Assembly: GCA_049889495.1 (NCBI GenBank)
Contig: JBMHDH010000027.1
Span: 1-64,000 of the forward strand
Length of the DNA stretch: 64,000 bases
Source: UBA685 sp049889495
GTDB lineage: Bacteria; Pseudomonadota; Alphaproteobacteria; Puniceispirillales; Puniceispirillaceae
Direction of reading: 5' to 3'
Shown: positions 27,339 to 36,213 of the stretch, piece after piece
How the letters are laid out: every line of letters begins with the position of its first letter
How positions within the stretch are numbered: the stretch's first letter is position 1
Notes under the pieces: model-generated
Databases searched by the model: none
Seen by the model: the letters and a program-made list of their open reading frames with translations, nothing else
What the model was told of the DNA's origin: nothing
Made by a program: the position numbers and the translations under genes

Positions 27339-28349
27339 GTGCGACCTTTATTGATAACACCTGGCGACCCTGCTGGCATTGGCCCCGAAATCGCATTAAA
27401 AGCGCTGGCACGCCACGATGATTTGCGCGCAAAGACTGTCTTAATGGGCGATCAAGACCACTTACAAGATATCGCAGATCATTTGGGGATATCGGTCTCT
27501 TTTGCTTTGTGGAAGCCGTCATATGCCTGTCAGGCAGGGGCAATCAATTTATATCCAATTGACTGGGCCGAAACTGTGGTGGCTGGCCAGCCAGACAGCG
27601 CAAACAGCCCGCAAGTCATTGATGCGATTAAACAGGCTGTTACGCTAACCCAAAAAGGACATGCCGCTGGCATTGTGACCTGCCCCATTGCCAAATCTGT
27701 CCTTTATGACGTTGGTTTTGCCTATCCAGGTCATACAGAATATCTGGAAAGCCTGTCATCATCAGGCAGATCGATTATGATGTTGGCAAATGACCAATTA
27801 AAAGTCATTCCTGCCACCATCCATATACCACTTCACGATGTGCCGAAATCCTTATCAACGGACGCGCTTTATAGCTTAATTATCCAAACAGCCCGTGCGC
27901 TAACATCACAATTTGGCATCACCACGCCCAGAATTGCCTTATGCGGGCTGAATCCTCATGCAGGGGAAAATGGCGCAATGGGACGTGAGGAGATGACAAT
28001 CGTGAGCCCTGCAATCAAACAAGCGCAAGACGCACTTGGCACAGATGCCAGCATCTCTGGCCCACATGCCGCTGATAGCCTGTTCCACCCTGAAAAGCGA
28101 TCTGCCTTTGATTGTGTGATTGGCATGTATCACGATCAGGTCTTGATCCCAGTCAAAACGATTGATTTTCATGGCAGTGTGAATGTGACTTTGGGCCTCG
28201 ATTTCATTCGAACCTCACCAGATCACGGCACTGCCTTTGACATTGCTGGCAAAAATCTTGCAAAAGAAGACAGCCTGATAAACGCCATCAAAATGGCAGA
28301 TCAAATGGCACAAAACAGCGAAATAGTATCGAAAGAGCCACGCTCATGA
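27339..28349 (+). CDS. pdxA: 4-hydroxythreonine-4-phosphate dehydrogenase
   Basis: PdxA oxidises 4-phosphohydroxy-threonine in pyridoxal phosphate synthesis. The product is 336 residues from GTG 27339 (RPLLITPGDPAGIGPEIALK); a TTG at 27324 would add five residues but has no ribosome binding site. Metal-binding histidines are seen in YPGHTEYL, GLNPHAGENG and GMYHDQVLIPVK. It overlaps rsmA by four bases, the widely conserved pdxA-rsmA pair. Confidence 0.95.
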   Translation: MRPLLITPGDPAGIGPEIALKALARHDDLRAKTVLMGDQDHLQDIADHLGISVSFALWKPSYACQAGAINLYPIDWAETVVAGQPDSANSPQVIDAIKQAVTLTQKGHAAGIVTCPIAKSVLYDVGFAYPGHTEYLESLSSSGRSIMMLANDQLKVIPATIHIPLHDVPKSLSTDALYSLIIQTARALTSQFGITTPRIALCGLNPHAGENGAMGREEMTIVSPAIKQAQDALGTDASISGPHAADSLFHPEKRSAFDCVIGMYHDQVLIPVKTIDFHGSVNVTLGLDFIRTSPDHGTAFDIAGKNLAKEDSLINAIKMADQMAQNSEIVSKEPRS

Positions 28350-29182
28350 GCATCAAAGATGCGGTCAATGCCCTGCCCCCGCTTAGCCAGCTTGTCAATG
28401 ACAGCCAACTTTATGCCAAAAAATCACTTGGCCAGAATTTTTTATTTGATCTCAATCTAACAGCGAAAATCGCCTCTTATGCAGGGCAAAAAGTGAAAAC
28501 CATTATTGAAGTTGGCCCTGGTCCAGGGGGACTGACACGCTCGTTATTAACACAAACAGACGCGGCGATCATGGCTGTTGAAAAAGACAGGCGCGCTATT
28601 GGCTTTCTTGATCATTTGGTGGCCGCTTCTGATGGCAGATTACATGTGGAAGAAGCCGACGCCATGAAAGCCTCTTTATGGGAGTATGGCGAAGCCCCAC
28701 GCGCCATTATTGCCAATTTGCCCTATAATATTGCGACCCCCTTATTGATGGGCTGGCTTGACCATGCTGATGCTTTTTCATCTCTTATTTTGATGTTTCA
28801 AAAAGAAGTCGGACACCGCATATGTGCAGAACCGTCAACTTCTGCTTATGGGCGACTTTCGATTATGTGCCAATGGCTGGCAGAGACAGAATTATTATTT
28901 GATATCCCGCCACAAGCCTTTGTGCCACCGCCAAAGATCACCTCTTCAGTGGTACGGCTGATACCACGCAAAACACCTCTTTATCCTTGTGATAAAAACA
29001 CATTGGAACAGGTCACAGCCAAAGCCTTTTCTCAAAGGCGAAAAATGTTACGTGCCAGCTTTAAATCATTGGGCGGCGCAGCGATGCTAGAAGATGTTGG
29101 TATTGATCCTGCAACAAGGCCACAAGATTTGCCGTTAGAACAATTTTGCGCGCTTGCCCGTCATCTAGAGGGACGGATATAA
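28346..29182 (+). CDS. rsmA: 16S rRNA (adenine1518-N6/adenine1519-N6)-dimethyltransferase
   Basis: RsmA (KsgA) dimethylates two adjacent adenines near the 3' end of 16S rRNA. The 278 residues have KKSLGQNFLFD, the SAM motif IIEVGPGPGGLTR (about 52-64) and the catalytic NLPYNIATPLL (about 125). SQRRKMLRASFK lies in the C-terminal domain. It is coupled to pdxA and convergent with gmk, with 19 bases between stops. Confidence 0.97.
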   Translation: MSIKDAVNALPPLSQLVNDSQLYAKKSLGQNFLFDLNLTAKIASYAGQKVKTIIEVGPGPGGLTRSLLTQTDAAIMAVEKDRRAIGFLDHLVAASDGRLHVEEADAMKASLWEYGEAPRAIIANLPYNIATPLLMGWLDHADAFSSLILMFQKEVGHRICAEPSTSAYGRLSIMCQWLAETELLFDIPPQAFVPPPKITSSVVRLIPRKTPLYPCDKNTLEQVTAKAFSQRRKMLRASFKSLGGAAMLEDVGIDPATRPQDLPLEQFCALARHLEGRI

Positions 29183-29201
29183 CCGCTAGCTGGGATCGCC
29201 C

Positions 29202-29840
29202 TTACGCCTTTTCGCGAAGGCCTTTTACAAATTCAGACAGGCCAATTTGCCTTGTTCTTTTAAGGCGTTCTGCATGTAAGATTTTACGCACAGCCTCAAC
29301 GGATTGCGCCAAATCATGATTGACAATAATGTAATCATATTCGGGATAATGTGACATCTCATCAGCGGCTTTTGCCATACGATTTGCCACCACATCTGCG
29401 GTATCTTGCGCACGGCTCAGCAAACGTTTTTCCAATTCCGCTATGGAAGGCGGCAAAATAAAGATTTTGACCAAATCTTCTGGCATTAACTCAGCTAATT
29501 GTTGTGTGCCCTGCCAATCAATATCAAATAACACATCATGACCTGTTTTCAGACGATCTTCGACAAGGGCGCGTGGTGTACCATAATAATTATCAAATAC
29601 TTTGGCATATTCTAAAAATTCGCCCTTATTAATGCCAATTTGAAAGCTGGTCACATCTGTAAAATGATAATCCTTGCCGTCAATTTCACCAGGCCGTCTT
29701 TGTCTTGTGGTGGCTGATACCGACATGGTCAAATCATCTTCTTGAGACAATAGATGACGTGAAATGCTTGACTTTCCTGCCCCTGACGGAGATGACAAAA
29801 CAAGCATTAGGCCCCGACGCTGTATCAATTCACCAGACAT
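29202..29840 (-). CDS. gmk: Guanylate kinase
   Basis: Gmk phosphorylates GMP to GDP. The 212-residue protein has the P-loop LSSPSGAGKSSIS (about 15-27), TTRQRRPGEIDGKDYHF for GMP binding, and DIDWQGTQQL. Its start directly abuts the mltG stop with no intervening base, so it is the last gene of the fab-mltG operon. Confidence 0.98.
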   Translation of the reverse strand: MSGELIQRRGLMLVLSSPSGAGKSSISRHLLSQEDDLTMSVSATTRQRRPGEIDGKDYHFTDVTSFQIGINKGEFLEYAKVFDNYYGTPRALVEDRLKTGHDVLFDIDWQGTQQLAELMPEDLVKIFILPPSIAELEKRLLSRAQDTADVVANRMAKAADEMSHYPEYDYIIVNHDLAQSVEAVRKILHAERLKRTRQIGLSEFVKGLREKA

Positions 29841-30863
29841 TTAATGATCCTCTGACGGTTTATTGGCTCTTTGTTTAACAAGACGACGATAAGCTTTCAC
29901 ATTTCGATTATGTTCGTCCAGCGTTTTTGCAAAATTATGACCGCCACGGCCATCAGCCACAAAATAAAAATAAGTGGATGGCAAAGGATTTAACGCGGCG
30001 TGAATGGCTTTACGCCCAGGATTGGCAATCGCGGTTTGTGGCAAGCCAGAGCGTCTGTAACTGTTCCATGGGCCATCTTTTTTCAAATCAGATTTGCGAA
30101 TCTCTCTGGCCGCCCCTTCCTCGATGATAATACCATATAAAACCGATGCATCTGATTGCAAACGCATATTAGTAGTAAGGCGATTGATAAATACCGACGC
30201 AATTAACGGCTGTTCTCGCACAAGCCCTGATTCTTTTTCGATAACAGATGCCATAATTAACGCATCCTGCGCGGTTTCATAAGGCAAGCCATCTCTGCGA
30301 TTGGCCCATTCTTCTGCTAAGATCATCTCTTGTCTTTGTTGCATACGCAAAAGCAAATCAGCGCGGTTGGTATCACGCACAAAGAAATAGGTATCTGGTG
30401 CCAATGACCCTTCTTCAGGATATGTCACAATCGCGCCAGATAATCTGTCATCTGATGTTAAGGTGCGTACCACCTCATCTGTGCGCATCCCTTCGGTAAT
30501 CAAAATGCGGTGCTGGTACGGGGTGCCTGTGTCAATGATCCGAAACAGATCTTGATAGCTGGCACGTGCAGGAATTAAAAACTCACCAGCTTTCGGCGCA
30601 AAACTCGCCCCTTCCACCAAGGAATAACCAAAGCGCAAAATCGGGTAAAGCCATCCATCTGCCAGATAATTTTCACGGTGTAATTGGTTGGCTAATTGGC
30701 CATGATTGGTACCTGGCAAAATATATAACAGGCTATCTTCATTTTGCGGACCAGCCGCTTCCCAAATATGCGAAAACCACAACCAGCCAGCCGACATAAC
30801 TACCAGCATGGTCATGGTTAAAAAGATAAATAGCCGCCTAAATAGGGTGAATAAGCCCCGCAT
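29841..30863 (-). CDS. mltG: Endolytic murein transglycosylase MltG
   Basis: MltG (YceG) is an inner-membrane lytic transglycosylase that cuts nascent glycan strands. The 340 residues have one N-terminal membrane helix (about 12-31), a LysM-like region, and the catalytic block ASVIEKESGLVREQPLIA with the active Glu. LQSDASVLYG and LPQTAIANPGRKAI follow. It overlaps the fabF stop by one base (TAATG). Confidence 0.96.
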   Translation of the reverse strand: MRGLFTLFRRLFIFLTMTMLVVMSAGWLWFSHIWEAAGPQNEDSLLYILPGTNHGQLANQLHRENYLADGWLYPILRFGYSLVEGASFAPKAGEFLIPARASYQDLFRIIDTGTPYQHRILITEGMRTDEVVRTLTSDDRLSGAIVTYPEEGSLAPDTYFFVRDTNRADLLLRMQQRQEMILAEEWANRRDGLPYETAQDALIMASVIEKESGLVREQPLIASVFINRLTTNMRLQSDASVLYGIIIEEGAAREIRKSDLKKDGPWNSYRRSGLPQTAIANPGRKAIHAALNPLPSTYFYFVADGRGGHNFAKTLDEHNRNVKAYRRLVKQRANKPSEDH

Positions 30864-32128
30864 TAGTCATCAACAGCACCAAGGATTAAAGACGCATTTG
30901 TACCCCCAAAACCAAAGCTATTTGACATGGCATAACGCACTGTCTTTGTCTTTGATTCTAATGGCACCAAATCAAAACCTTCCATGGCCTCTTCTGGATC
31001 ATTTAGGTTCAAAGTCGGTGGTAATTGCCCTGTTTTAATCGCAAGGGTCGAATAAATGGCTTCAATCGCACCTGCCGCGCCAAGCAAATGGCCTGTGGCT
31101 GATTTTGTGGATGACATAGACACGGTTTCAATCGCCTCACCTAGCAAGCGGCGCACCGCGCCAGCTTCGATCAAATCACCAAGCGGTGTGGATGTGCCAT
31201 GCGCGTTAATGTAATCAATATCAGATGGGGTAAGCCCTGCATTACGCAAAGCCGCTTTCATTGCCCTGAACCCGCCATCACCATCTTCTGCAGGTGCTGT
31301 GATGTGATAGGCATCACCAGACAGACCATAGCCTTTCACCTCGCCATAAATTTTGGCACCGCGCGCTTTGGCATGTTCATATTCTTCAAGCACCAAAATA
31401 CCCGCGCCCTCGCCCATCACAAAGCCATCACGCCCCTTATCCCACGGACGTGAGCCACCTTGCGGATCATCATTATAGCCAGATGATAACGCGCGCGCCG
31501 CGGCAAAACCTGCGACACCAAGGCGACAACAAGCCGCCTCTGCCCCACCTGCAATCATGACATCAGCATCACCAAACATAATCAGACGGCTGGCATCACC
31601 AATCGCATGCGCGCCTGTGGAACAGGCTGTTACCACGGCATGATTTGGCCCTTTGAACCCATATTTGATCGATACATGCCCTGAAATCAGATTAATCAAT
31701 GCAGATGGAATGAAAAAGGGGCTGATCCGCTTTGGCCCTTTTTCATTCATTAAGTTACTTGTTTCAACAATTGTTGATAATCCACCAATGCCAGAGCCAA
31801 TCATTACCCCAGTGCGTTCTTTATCTTCTTCTGTTTCCGCAACCCAGCCTGAATCAGCCACAGCTTCAATCGCCGCGACAAGACCAAATTGAATAAATTT
31901 ATCTAATTTGCGTTGGTCTTTTGGGGCAATGTAATCATCCATATTCAGATGACCTTCGCCATCTCCTTCAGGTACCTGCCCAGCAATACGACAGCTGATA
32001 TCTGAAACATCAAAACCCTCAATTGGACCAAGACCAGATTTCCCCGCAATGATGGAAGACCAATTATGTTCAACACCTACACCAAGAGGTGTTACCATGC
32101 CCATGCCAGTGATGACGACGCGTCTCAT
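30863..32128 (-). CDS. fabF: Beta-ketoacyl-ACP synthase II
   Basis: FabF elongates acyl-ACP with malonyl-ACP. The 421 residues include the active-site Cys in VTACSTGAHAIG (about 173) and the two catalytic histidines in NAHGTSTPLGD and SATGHLLGAAGA. It follows acpP by 164 bases in the same direction, with a terminator hairpin between, so read-through or a separate promoter is needed. Confidence 0.98.
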   Translation of the reverse strand: MRRVVITGMGMVTPLGVGVEHNWSSIIAGKSGLGPIEGFDVSDISCRIAGQVPEGDGEGHLNMDDYIAPKDQRKLDKFIQFGLVAAIEAVADSGWVAETEEDKERTGVMIGSGIGGLSTIVETSNLMNEKGPKRISPFFIPSALINLISGHVSIKYGFKGPNHAVVTACSTGAHAIGDASRLIMFGDADVMIAGGAEAACCRLGVAGFAAARALSSGYNDDPQGGSRPWDKGRDGFVMGEGAGILVLEEYEHAKARGAKIYGEVKGYGLSGDAYHITAPAEDGDGGFRAMKAALRNAGLTPSDIDYINAHGTSTPLGDLIEAGAVRRLLGEAIETVSMSSTKSATGHLLGAAGAIEAIYSTLAIKTGQLPPTLNLNDPEEAMEGFDLVPLESKTKTVRYAMSNSFGFGGTNASLILGAVDD

Positions 32129-32218
32129 GAATTATCAACCTTATATGTCTTGTTACAGATATGTTTTATCGCACATGTTTTTTTATCTAAATAAGCCAAA
32201 CAACCGCCCTAATCAGAT

Positions 32219-32262
32219 ATAAAAAAAGCCTTGCTGCATGATTATAACCAATGCAGCAAGGC
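32219..32262 (-). terminator. Terminator hairpin after acpP
   Basis: On the minus strand a 12-base perfect stem (GCCTTGCTGCAT, plus 32228-32239, with ATGCAGCAAGGC, 32251-32262) is followed by a run of at least seven T. It lies between acpP and fabF and probably gives acpP a strong separate transcript. Confidence 0.85.
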
Positions 32263-32292
32263 CGTCAAAATCTTTGTTCTCGCATAAGAGAA

Positions 32293-32529
32293 TTAAGAAG
32301 CAGCGCCTTCTAGGAAATCAACTGCGTCTTTCACAGTCATGATCTTTTCCGCAGCGTCGTCAGGAATGTCGCAACCGAATTCTTCTTCGAATGCCATTAC
32401 CAATTCTACTGTATCTAGGCTGTCTGCGCCCAAATCATCGATAAATGAGGCACCTTCAACAACTTTATCAGCGTCAACACCAAGATGCTCAACAACAATA
32501 GACTTCACGCGTTCTGCAATATCGCTCAT
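32293..32529 (-). CDS. acpP: Acyl carrier protein
   Basis: AcpP carries fatty acyl chains on a phosphopantetheine arm. The 78-residue acidic protein has the attachment Ser37 in LGADSLDTVEL. A GGGGG-containing ribosome binding site precedes the ATG, and a small hairpin (32557-32572, GGGAC/GTCCC) lies in the leader. Its own terminator follows, consistent with the high expression usual for this gene. Confidence 0.99.
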   Translation of the reverse strand: MSDIAERVKSIVVEHLGVDADKVVEGASFIDDLGADSLDTVELVMAFEEEFGCDIPDDAAEKIMTVKDAVDFLEGAAS

Positions 32530-32630
32530 TATGACCCCCTTTAAGGTTCTGCGTTTGGGACGCTGGTGTCCCCTGAAACTACGATTATCGCCGAGATAAC
32601 ATATTCAAACCGCTTATGCTAGCCCTAAAA

Positions 32631-33368
32631 TTAAATCATCGCCATCCCGCCATTCACATGGATCGTTGCCCCTGTGACATAGCTGGCTTCTTCACTTGCC
32701 AAGAAAGTAACAGCGGCCGCGATATCAGCGCCGCTTCCCAAACGACCTGCAGGGATATTGTTTGTCAATTTCGCTTTTTGTTCTTCAGGCAAAACATCTG
32801 TCATTGGTGTGGCAATAAAACCAGGAGCCACAACATTCACAGTTAATCCGCGACTTGCCACTTCAGCAGCCAATGATTTTGAATAACCAATCATACCAGC
32901 CTTAGATGCCGCATAATTGGTTTGCCCCGCATTGCCCGTCACGCCGACAATGGAAGATACCGAAATGATACGTCCCCATCTGGCTTTCATCATGGAACGC
33001 AACGCGGACCGACATAAAATCATGGTTGCTGTCATATTCACATCAAGCACATCATCCCATTCTTCATCTTTCATACGCATAGATAAATTATCTCTGGTGA
33101 TGCCAGCATTATTGACCAAAATATTGACCTCGCCTGTAAAGGCTGTGGCTTTTTCAAATAAGCCTGCAACCTCTTCACGGTTCGACAAATTGGCCGTTAC
33201 CACATGCGCTCTGTTACCTAGCTCGGCGGCAAGCTCATCTAGTTTGGCTTGTCTTGTGCCATGCAACACAACATCTGCGCCTTGTGCATGCAGCGCGCGG
33301 GCCACATCTGCGCCAATACCACCACTTGCGCCAGTGATCAGCGCGGTCTTTCCAGCTAAGTTAAACAT
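32631..33368 (-). CDS. fabG: 3-oxoacyl-ACP reductase
   Basis: FabG reduces 3-ketoacyl-ACP with NADPH. From ATG 33368, preceded by AGGAG at 8 bases, it has 245 residues: MFNLAGKTALITGASGGIG (cofactor binding), ILVNNAG, the catalytic Ser and YAASK pair (SSIVGVTGNAGQTNYAASK), and a C-terminal VNGGMAMI. A start 16 codons upstream lacks a ribosome binding site. It sits between fabD and acpP in the standard fabD-fabG-acpP-fabF order. Confidence 0.98.
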   Translation of the reverse strand: MFNLAGKTALITGASGGIGADVARALHAQGADVVLHGTRQAKLDELAAELGNRAHVVTANLSNREEVAGLFEKATAFTGEVNILVNNAGITRDNLSMRMKDEEWDDVLDVNMTATMILCRSALRSMMKARWGRIISVSSIVGVTGNAGQTNYAASKAGMIGYSKSLAAEVASRGLTVNVVAPGFIATPMTDVLPEEQKAKLTNNIPAGRLGSGADIAAAVTFLASEEASYVTGATIHVNGGMAMI

Positions 33369-33442
33369 CAAAGATACTCCTTTTTGGGATTCAGGAAATG
33401 TAAAGGGACCTCGCATGAGGCCCTAATTGATTATGTGACTAT

Positions 33443-34381
33443 TTATGAAAAATGGGCCGCGATATCATCTGCTGTTTCAACCGACAGGATTTCGACATCT
33501 TTGACGGTGCGTTTCACAAGGCCGCTTAACACCTTACCCGTGCCTAGCTCAACAAAGCGCGTCACACCATTGGCCGCCATCGCTTCTAGGGATTCACGCC
33601 ATCTCACGCGACCTGTCACTTGGCTCACTAAATTAATGCGCAGATTATCCGCATTTTGCTCTAAGCCCGCTGTCACATTACACATCACAGGAAGAGAGGG
33701 TGCCAAAAAGTCTGATTGTGCCAACGCCTCTGCCATCACATCACCCGCTGGTGCCATTAATGATGAATGGAAAGGCGCGCTAACAGGCAATTGCACAACA
33801 CGCCGAAGACCTTCTTCGCTGGCGATCGCCATTGCCGCTTTCACTCCTTCAAGCGAGCCAGAGATAACAACTTGCCCTGGGGCATTATCATTTGCCACTT
33901 GCACCGCACCAGCACCTTGGGCTCTGTCGACGATCTCTTCAGCCAAGGCCATATCAGCGCCAATTAACGCGGCCATCGCCCCTTTGCCGACTGGCACCGC
34001 GGCCTGCATGGCCTCACCTCTGATACGAAGCAGGCGTGCGCCTGTGGCGATGTCAAACACCCCTACTGCCGATAGGGCTGAATATTCCCCAAGCGAATGC
34101 CCTGCCACCATATCGCCAAATTGGGCCAAATCTTTGCCCGTATGTTCAGCAATCGCCGCCACAACGGCCAATGAGCTCGCAAATAAGGCTGGCTGGGCAT
34201 TGGCTGTCAGCGTTAATTCATCAGCTGGCCCGTCAGCCATAAGCGAGGATAATTTTTGTGATAACGCATCATCAACTTGCGCAAGAACTTGTTTTGCAGC
34301 ATCTGATTGTGATGCCAATGTCGCGGCCATACCTGGGACTTGAGAGCCTTGGCCTGGAAATAAAAACGCCGTTTTTGTCAT
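33443..34381 (-). CDS. fabD: Malonyl CoA-ACP transacylase
   Basis: FabD moves the malonyl group from CoA to ACP. From ATG 34381, preceded by AAGGA, it has 312 residues. The opening MTKTAFLFPGQGSQ is diagnostic, and the nucleophile lies in GHSLGEYSAL (about residue 91). A longer in-frame start exists 19 codons upstream but adds a sequence foreign to the family. It is the first gene of the fab cluster. Confidence 0.98.
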   Translation of the reverse strand: MTKTAFLFPGQGSQVPGMAATLASQSDAAKQVLAQVDDALSQKLSSLMADGPADELTLTANAQPALFASSLAVVAAIAEHTGKDLAQFGDMVAGHSLGEYSALSAVGVFDIATGARLLRIRGEAMQAAVPVGKGAMAALIGADMALAEEIVDRAQGAGAVQVANDNAPGQVVISGSLEGVKAAMAIASEEGLRRVVQLPVSAPFHSSLMAPAGDVMAEALAQSDFLAPSLPVMCNVTAGLEQNADNLRINLVSQVTGRVRWRESLEAMAANGVTRFVELGTGKVLSGLVKRTVKDVEILSVETADDIAAHFS

Positions 34382-34544
34382 GATGTTCCTTTTATATTCC
34401 CCTAATGATAACAGCTTGTGTTCACAGCTTTCGATCACAGCATATCTGTTCTATGCATAATGGCTTAGCCAAGCCTTGTCACCACATCTTTGTGTTTTGT
34501 CACCTATGATACCTAAGGTTGTTTGGTGAAACAGTTAAAAAGGC

Positions 34545-34573
34545 TTGCGTCTTATGATCTATTTGCCTATAAC
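34545..34573 (+). promoter_or_regulatory. Candidate promoter of rpsF-rpsR-rplI
   Basis: TTGCGT (34545-34550) and TATAAC (34568-34573) are spaced by exactly 17 bases. Transcription would start near 34580, immediately before the leader hairpin and about 120 bases upstream of rpsF. The promoter lies within the 321-base gene-free gap 34382-34702, whose fabD-proximal part shows nothing else I can identify. Confidence 0.5.
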
Positions 34574-34581
34574 CCAGCCAC

Positions 34582-34672
34582 ATAGTTACCGCACAATGGC
34601 AACTATACATAACTCCCTTGCTAGCCAGGTATGGTGCCTGCTGGCTTTCCTCTGTTGGCAAATACCCAACAG
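34582..34672 (+). promoter_or_regulatory. Structured rpsF leader, possible S6:S18 autoregulatory element
   Basis: Three hairpins can be drawn. ATAGTT (34582-34587) pairs with AACTAT (34601-34606) and encloses CCG at 34589-34591. AGCCAG (34623-34628) pairs with CTGGCT (34641-34646). CTGTTGG (34652-34658) pairs with CCAACAG (34666-34672). In many bacteria the S6:S18 complex binds a leader motif marked by a CCG bulge; the resemblance here is by eye only. Confidence 0.4.
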
Positions 34673-34702
34673 AATTGTGATAATCCATAAGGAGAGAGCG
34701 AT

Positions 34703-35104
34703 ATGCGTCTTTATGAAAGCGTGCTGATTGCACGTCAAGATATCTCTACTGCTCAAGTTGAAACCTTGGTTGATGAATTCTCAGCCATCATTGAAAATGG
34801 CGGCGGCAGCATCAAAAAAAGAGAATATTGGGGCCTACGTAGCCTAGCTTACCGGATCAAAAAGAACCGCAAAGGCCATTACGTCATGTTGAATCTAGAA
34901 TCTGATTCAGCCACTTTGAATGAATATGAGCGCATCATGGGTCTGAACGAAGATATTCTTCGCTTTATGACAATCCGCATTGATGAAGTATCAGACGAGC
35001 CATCAATCATGATGCAAGCCAAGCCAGAGCGCGGTGACAGAGGCAGCAGACATAATTCACAGTCTGATAATGCCGCCACCGAAAGCAAGTCAGAGGAGGC
35101 ATAA
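34703..35104 (+). CDS. rpsF: 30S ribosomal protein S6
   Basis: S6 binds S18 on the platform of the small subunit. The 133-residue protein has the S6 fold pattern (MRLYESVLIARQDIS, IKKREYWGLRSLAYRIKKNRKGHYVML) and a hydrophilic C-terminal tail rich in Asp, Ser and Glu. AAGGAGAGAG at 34690 is a strong ribosome binding site. The stop is directly followed by the rpsR start. Confidence 0.98.
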   Translation: MRLYESVLIARQDISTAQVETLVDEFSAIIENGGGSIKKREYWGLRSLAYRIKKNRKGHYVMLNLESDSATLNEYERIMGLNEDILRFMTIRIDEVSDEPSIMMQAKPERGDRGSRHNSQSDNAATESKSEEA

Positions 35105-35359
35105 ATGACTCAGTTAGAAATCACTCGCAGCGCCGTTCGTCGCCCATTTGGCCGTCGTCGTAAATCATGTCCTTTCTCTGGCCCAAATGCGCCAAAGATT
35201 GATTACAAGGACACAAAGCTTCTTGGTCGCTTTACATCAGAGCGTGGCAAGATCGTCCCGTCACGTATTTCTGCGGTATCAGCAAAAAAGCAGCGTGAAT
35301 TGGCAACAGCCATCAAGCGCGCACGCTATCTTGCTCTCATGCCATATGTGGATATGTAG
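35105..35359 (+). CDS. rpsR: 30S ribosomal protein S18
   Basis: The 84-residue basic protein has the S18 core KIDYKDTKLLGRFTSERGKIVPSR written here as YKDTKLLGRFTSERGKI, with the C-terminal KRARYLALMPYV. It partners S6, whose gene abuts it, and precedes rplI by 41 bases. Confidence 0.98.
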   Translation: MTQLEITRSAVRRPFGRRRKSCPFSGPNAPKIDYKDTKLLGRFTSERGKIVPSRISAVSAKKQRELATAIKRARYLALMPYVDM

Positions 35360-35400
35360 GATTCCCATCCTGACCTTTAAGACGGAGAAAGATTAGAACA

Positions 35401-36039
35401 ATGCAAATCATTCTATTAGAACGTGTTGAAAAACTAGGCCAGATGGGTGACGTTGTTACCGTAAAGCCAGGTTACGCACGTAACTTCCTTTTGCCTCGTG
35501 GTAAAGCGCTTCGCGCCAACAAGGCAAATCTTGAAAAGTTTGAATCAGAAAAAGCAGAATTGGTTGCGCGCAACGACAAAGCCAAAGGCGAAGCGATGAC
35601 GCTTGCCGCTTCTTTGGACGGCGTCGCTGTATCAATCGTCAGAGCCGCTTCTGAAATGGGCCAGCTATTTGGTTCAGTGAACGCAAGAGACATCTCAGCC
35701 GCGCTTGTTGAAGCTGGCCATAATGTTGATCGTCGCCAAATCGTGATGGACAAAGCCATCAAGACACTTGGCTTGATTGATATGCGCGTCAATTTGCATG
35801 CTGAAGTATCAGTGAACATCACATTGAACATTGCACGTTCATTGGAAGAAGCTGAAACACAATTGGCATCAGGCAAGGCGGTTATCGCATCTGAACTTCT
35901 GGATGAAGAAGATGATGCGCCACAGGCCGAAGCAGTCGCTGAAGAAGCACCTGCTGAAGAAGAAGCTGCTGAAGAAGCTGCTGCTGAAGAAGCTGCTGCT
36001 GAAGAAGAAGCTGCTGAAGAAGCTTCAGAAGAAGCCTAA
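35401..36039 (+). CDS. rplI: 50S ribosomal protein L9 with an acidic C-terminal extension
   Basis: L9 has two globular domains joined by a long helix. Residues 1-40 (MQIILLERVEKLGQMGDVV, GYARNFLLPRGKA) and the C-domain (about 75-150) are standard. From about residue 166 to 212 there is a highly acidic tail of repeated Ala and Glu, beyond the roughly 150-residue length of E. coli L9. Acidic extensions of L9 occur in other alphaproteobacteria. A terminator follows. Confidence 0.97.
   Translation: MQIILLERVEKLGQMGDVVTVKPGYARNFLLPRGKALRANKANLEKFESEKAELVARNDKAKGEAMTLAASLDGVAVSIVRAASEMGQLFGSVNARDISAALVEAGHNVDRRQIVMDKAIKTLGLIDMRVNLHAEVSVNITLNIARSLEEAETQLASGKAVIASELLDEEDDAPQAEAVAEEAPAEEEAAEEAAAEEAAAEEEAAEEASEEA
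35938..36036 (+). repeat. GCT/GAA codon repeat encoding the acidic L9 tail
   Basis: The 3' end of rplI is built almost only from GCT and GAA codons in blocks such as GCTGAAGAA and GCTGCTGAAGAAG. This makes the tract liable to slip or to be collapsed in assembly in steps of three bases. Confidence 0.8.
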
Positions 36040-36064
36040 GCTTGCCATAACGACTATTGTGATC

Positions 36065-36095
36065 AAAAGGCCAGTTTTTTACTGGCCTTTTTTTT
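36065..36095 (+). terminator. Intrinsic terminator of the rpsF-rpsR-rplI operon
   Basis: AAAAGGCCAGT and ACTGGCC(TTTT) form a perfect 11-base stem around five T, followed by a run of T. It lies 26 bases after the rplI stop. Confidence 0.9.
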
Positions 36096-36213
36096 CGGTC
36101 TTTTTTGGACGACCTACATGCCATCTCATCTTCACTGTAAAAAATGATCTTTTACCCATTATCCCCATTATCCACAATTGCGATGGGGGATAAATCTTGG
36201 CTAAGATATCAAA

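Noticed and set aside
29182..29225. Terminator between rsmA and gmk
   Set aside because: Short complementary bases occur near the gmk stop but no stable stem with a T-run could be drawn.
35882..36124. Leu/Gln-rich frame opposite the rplI repeat
   Set aside because: It is the complement of GCT/GAA repeats, not an independent gene.
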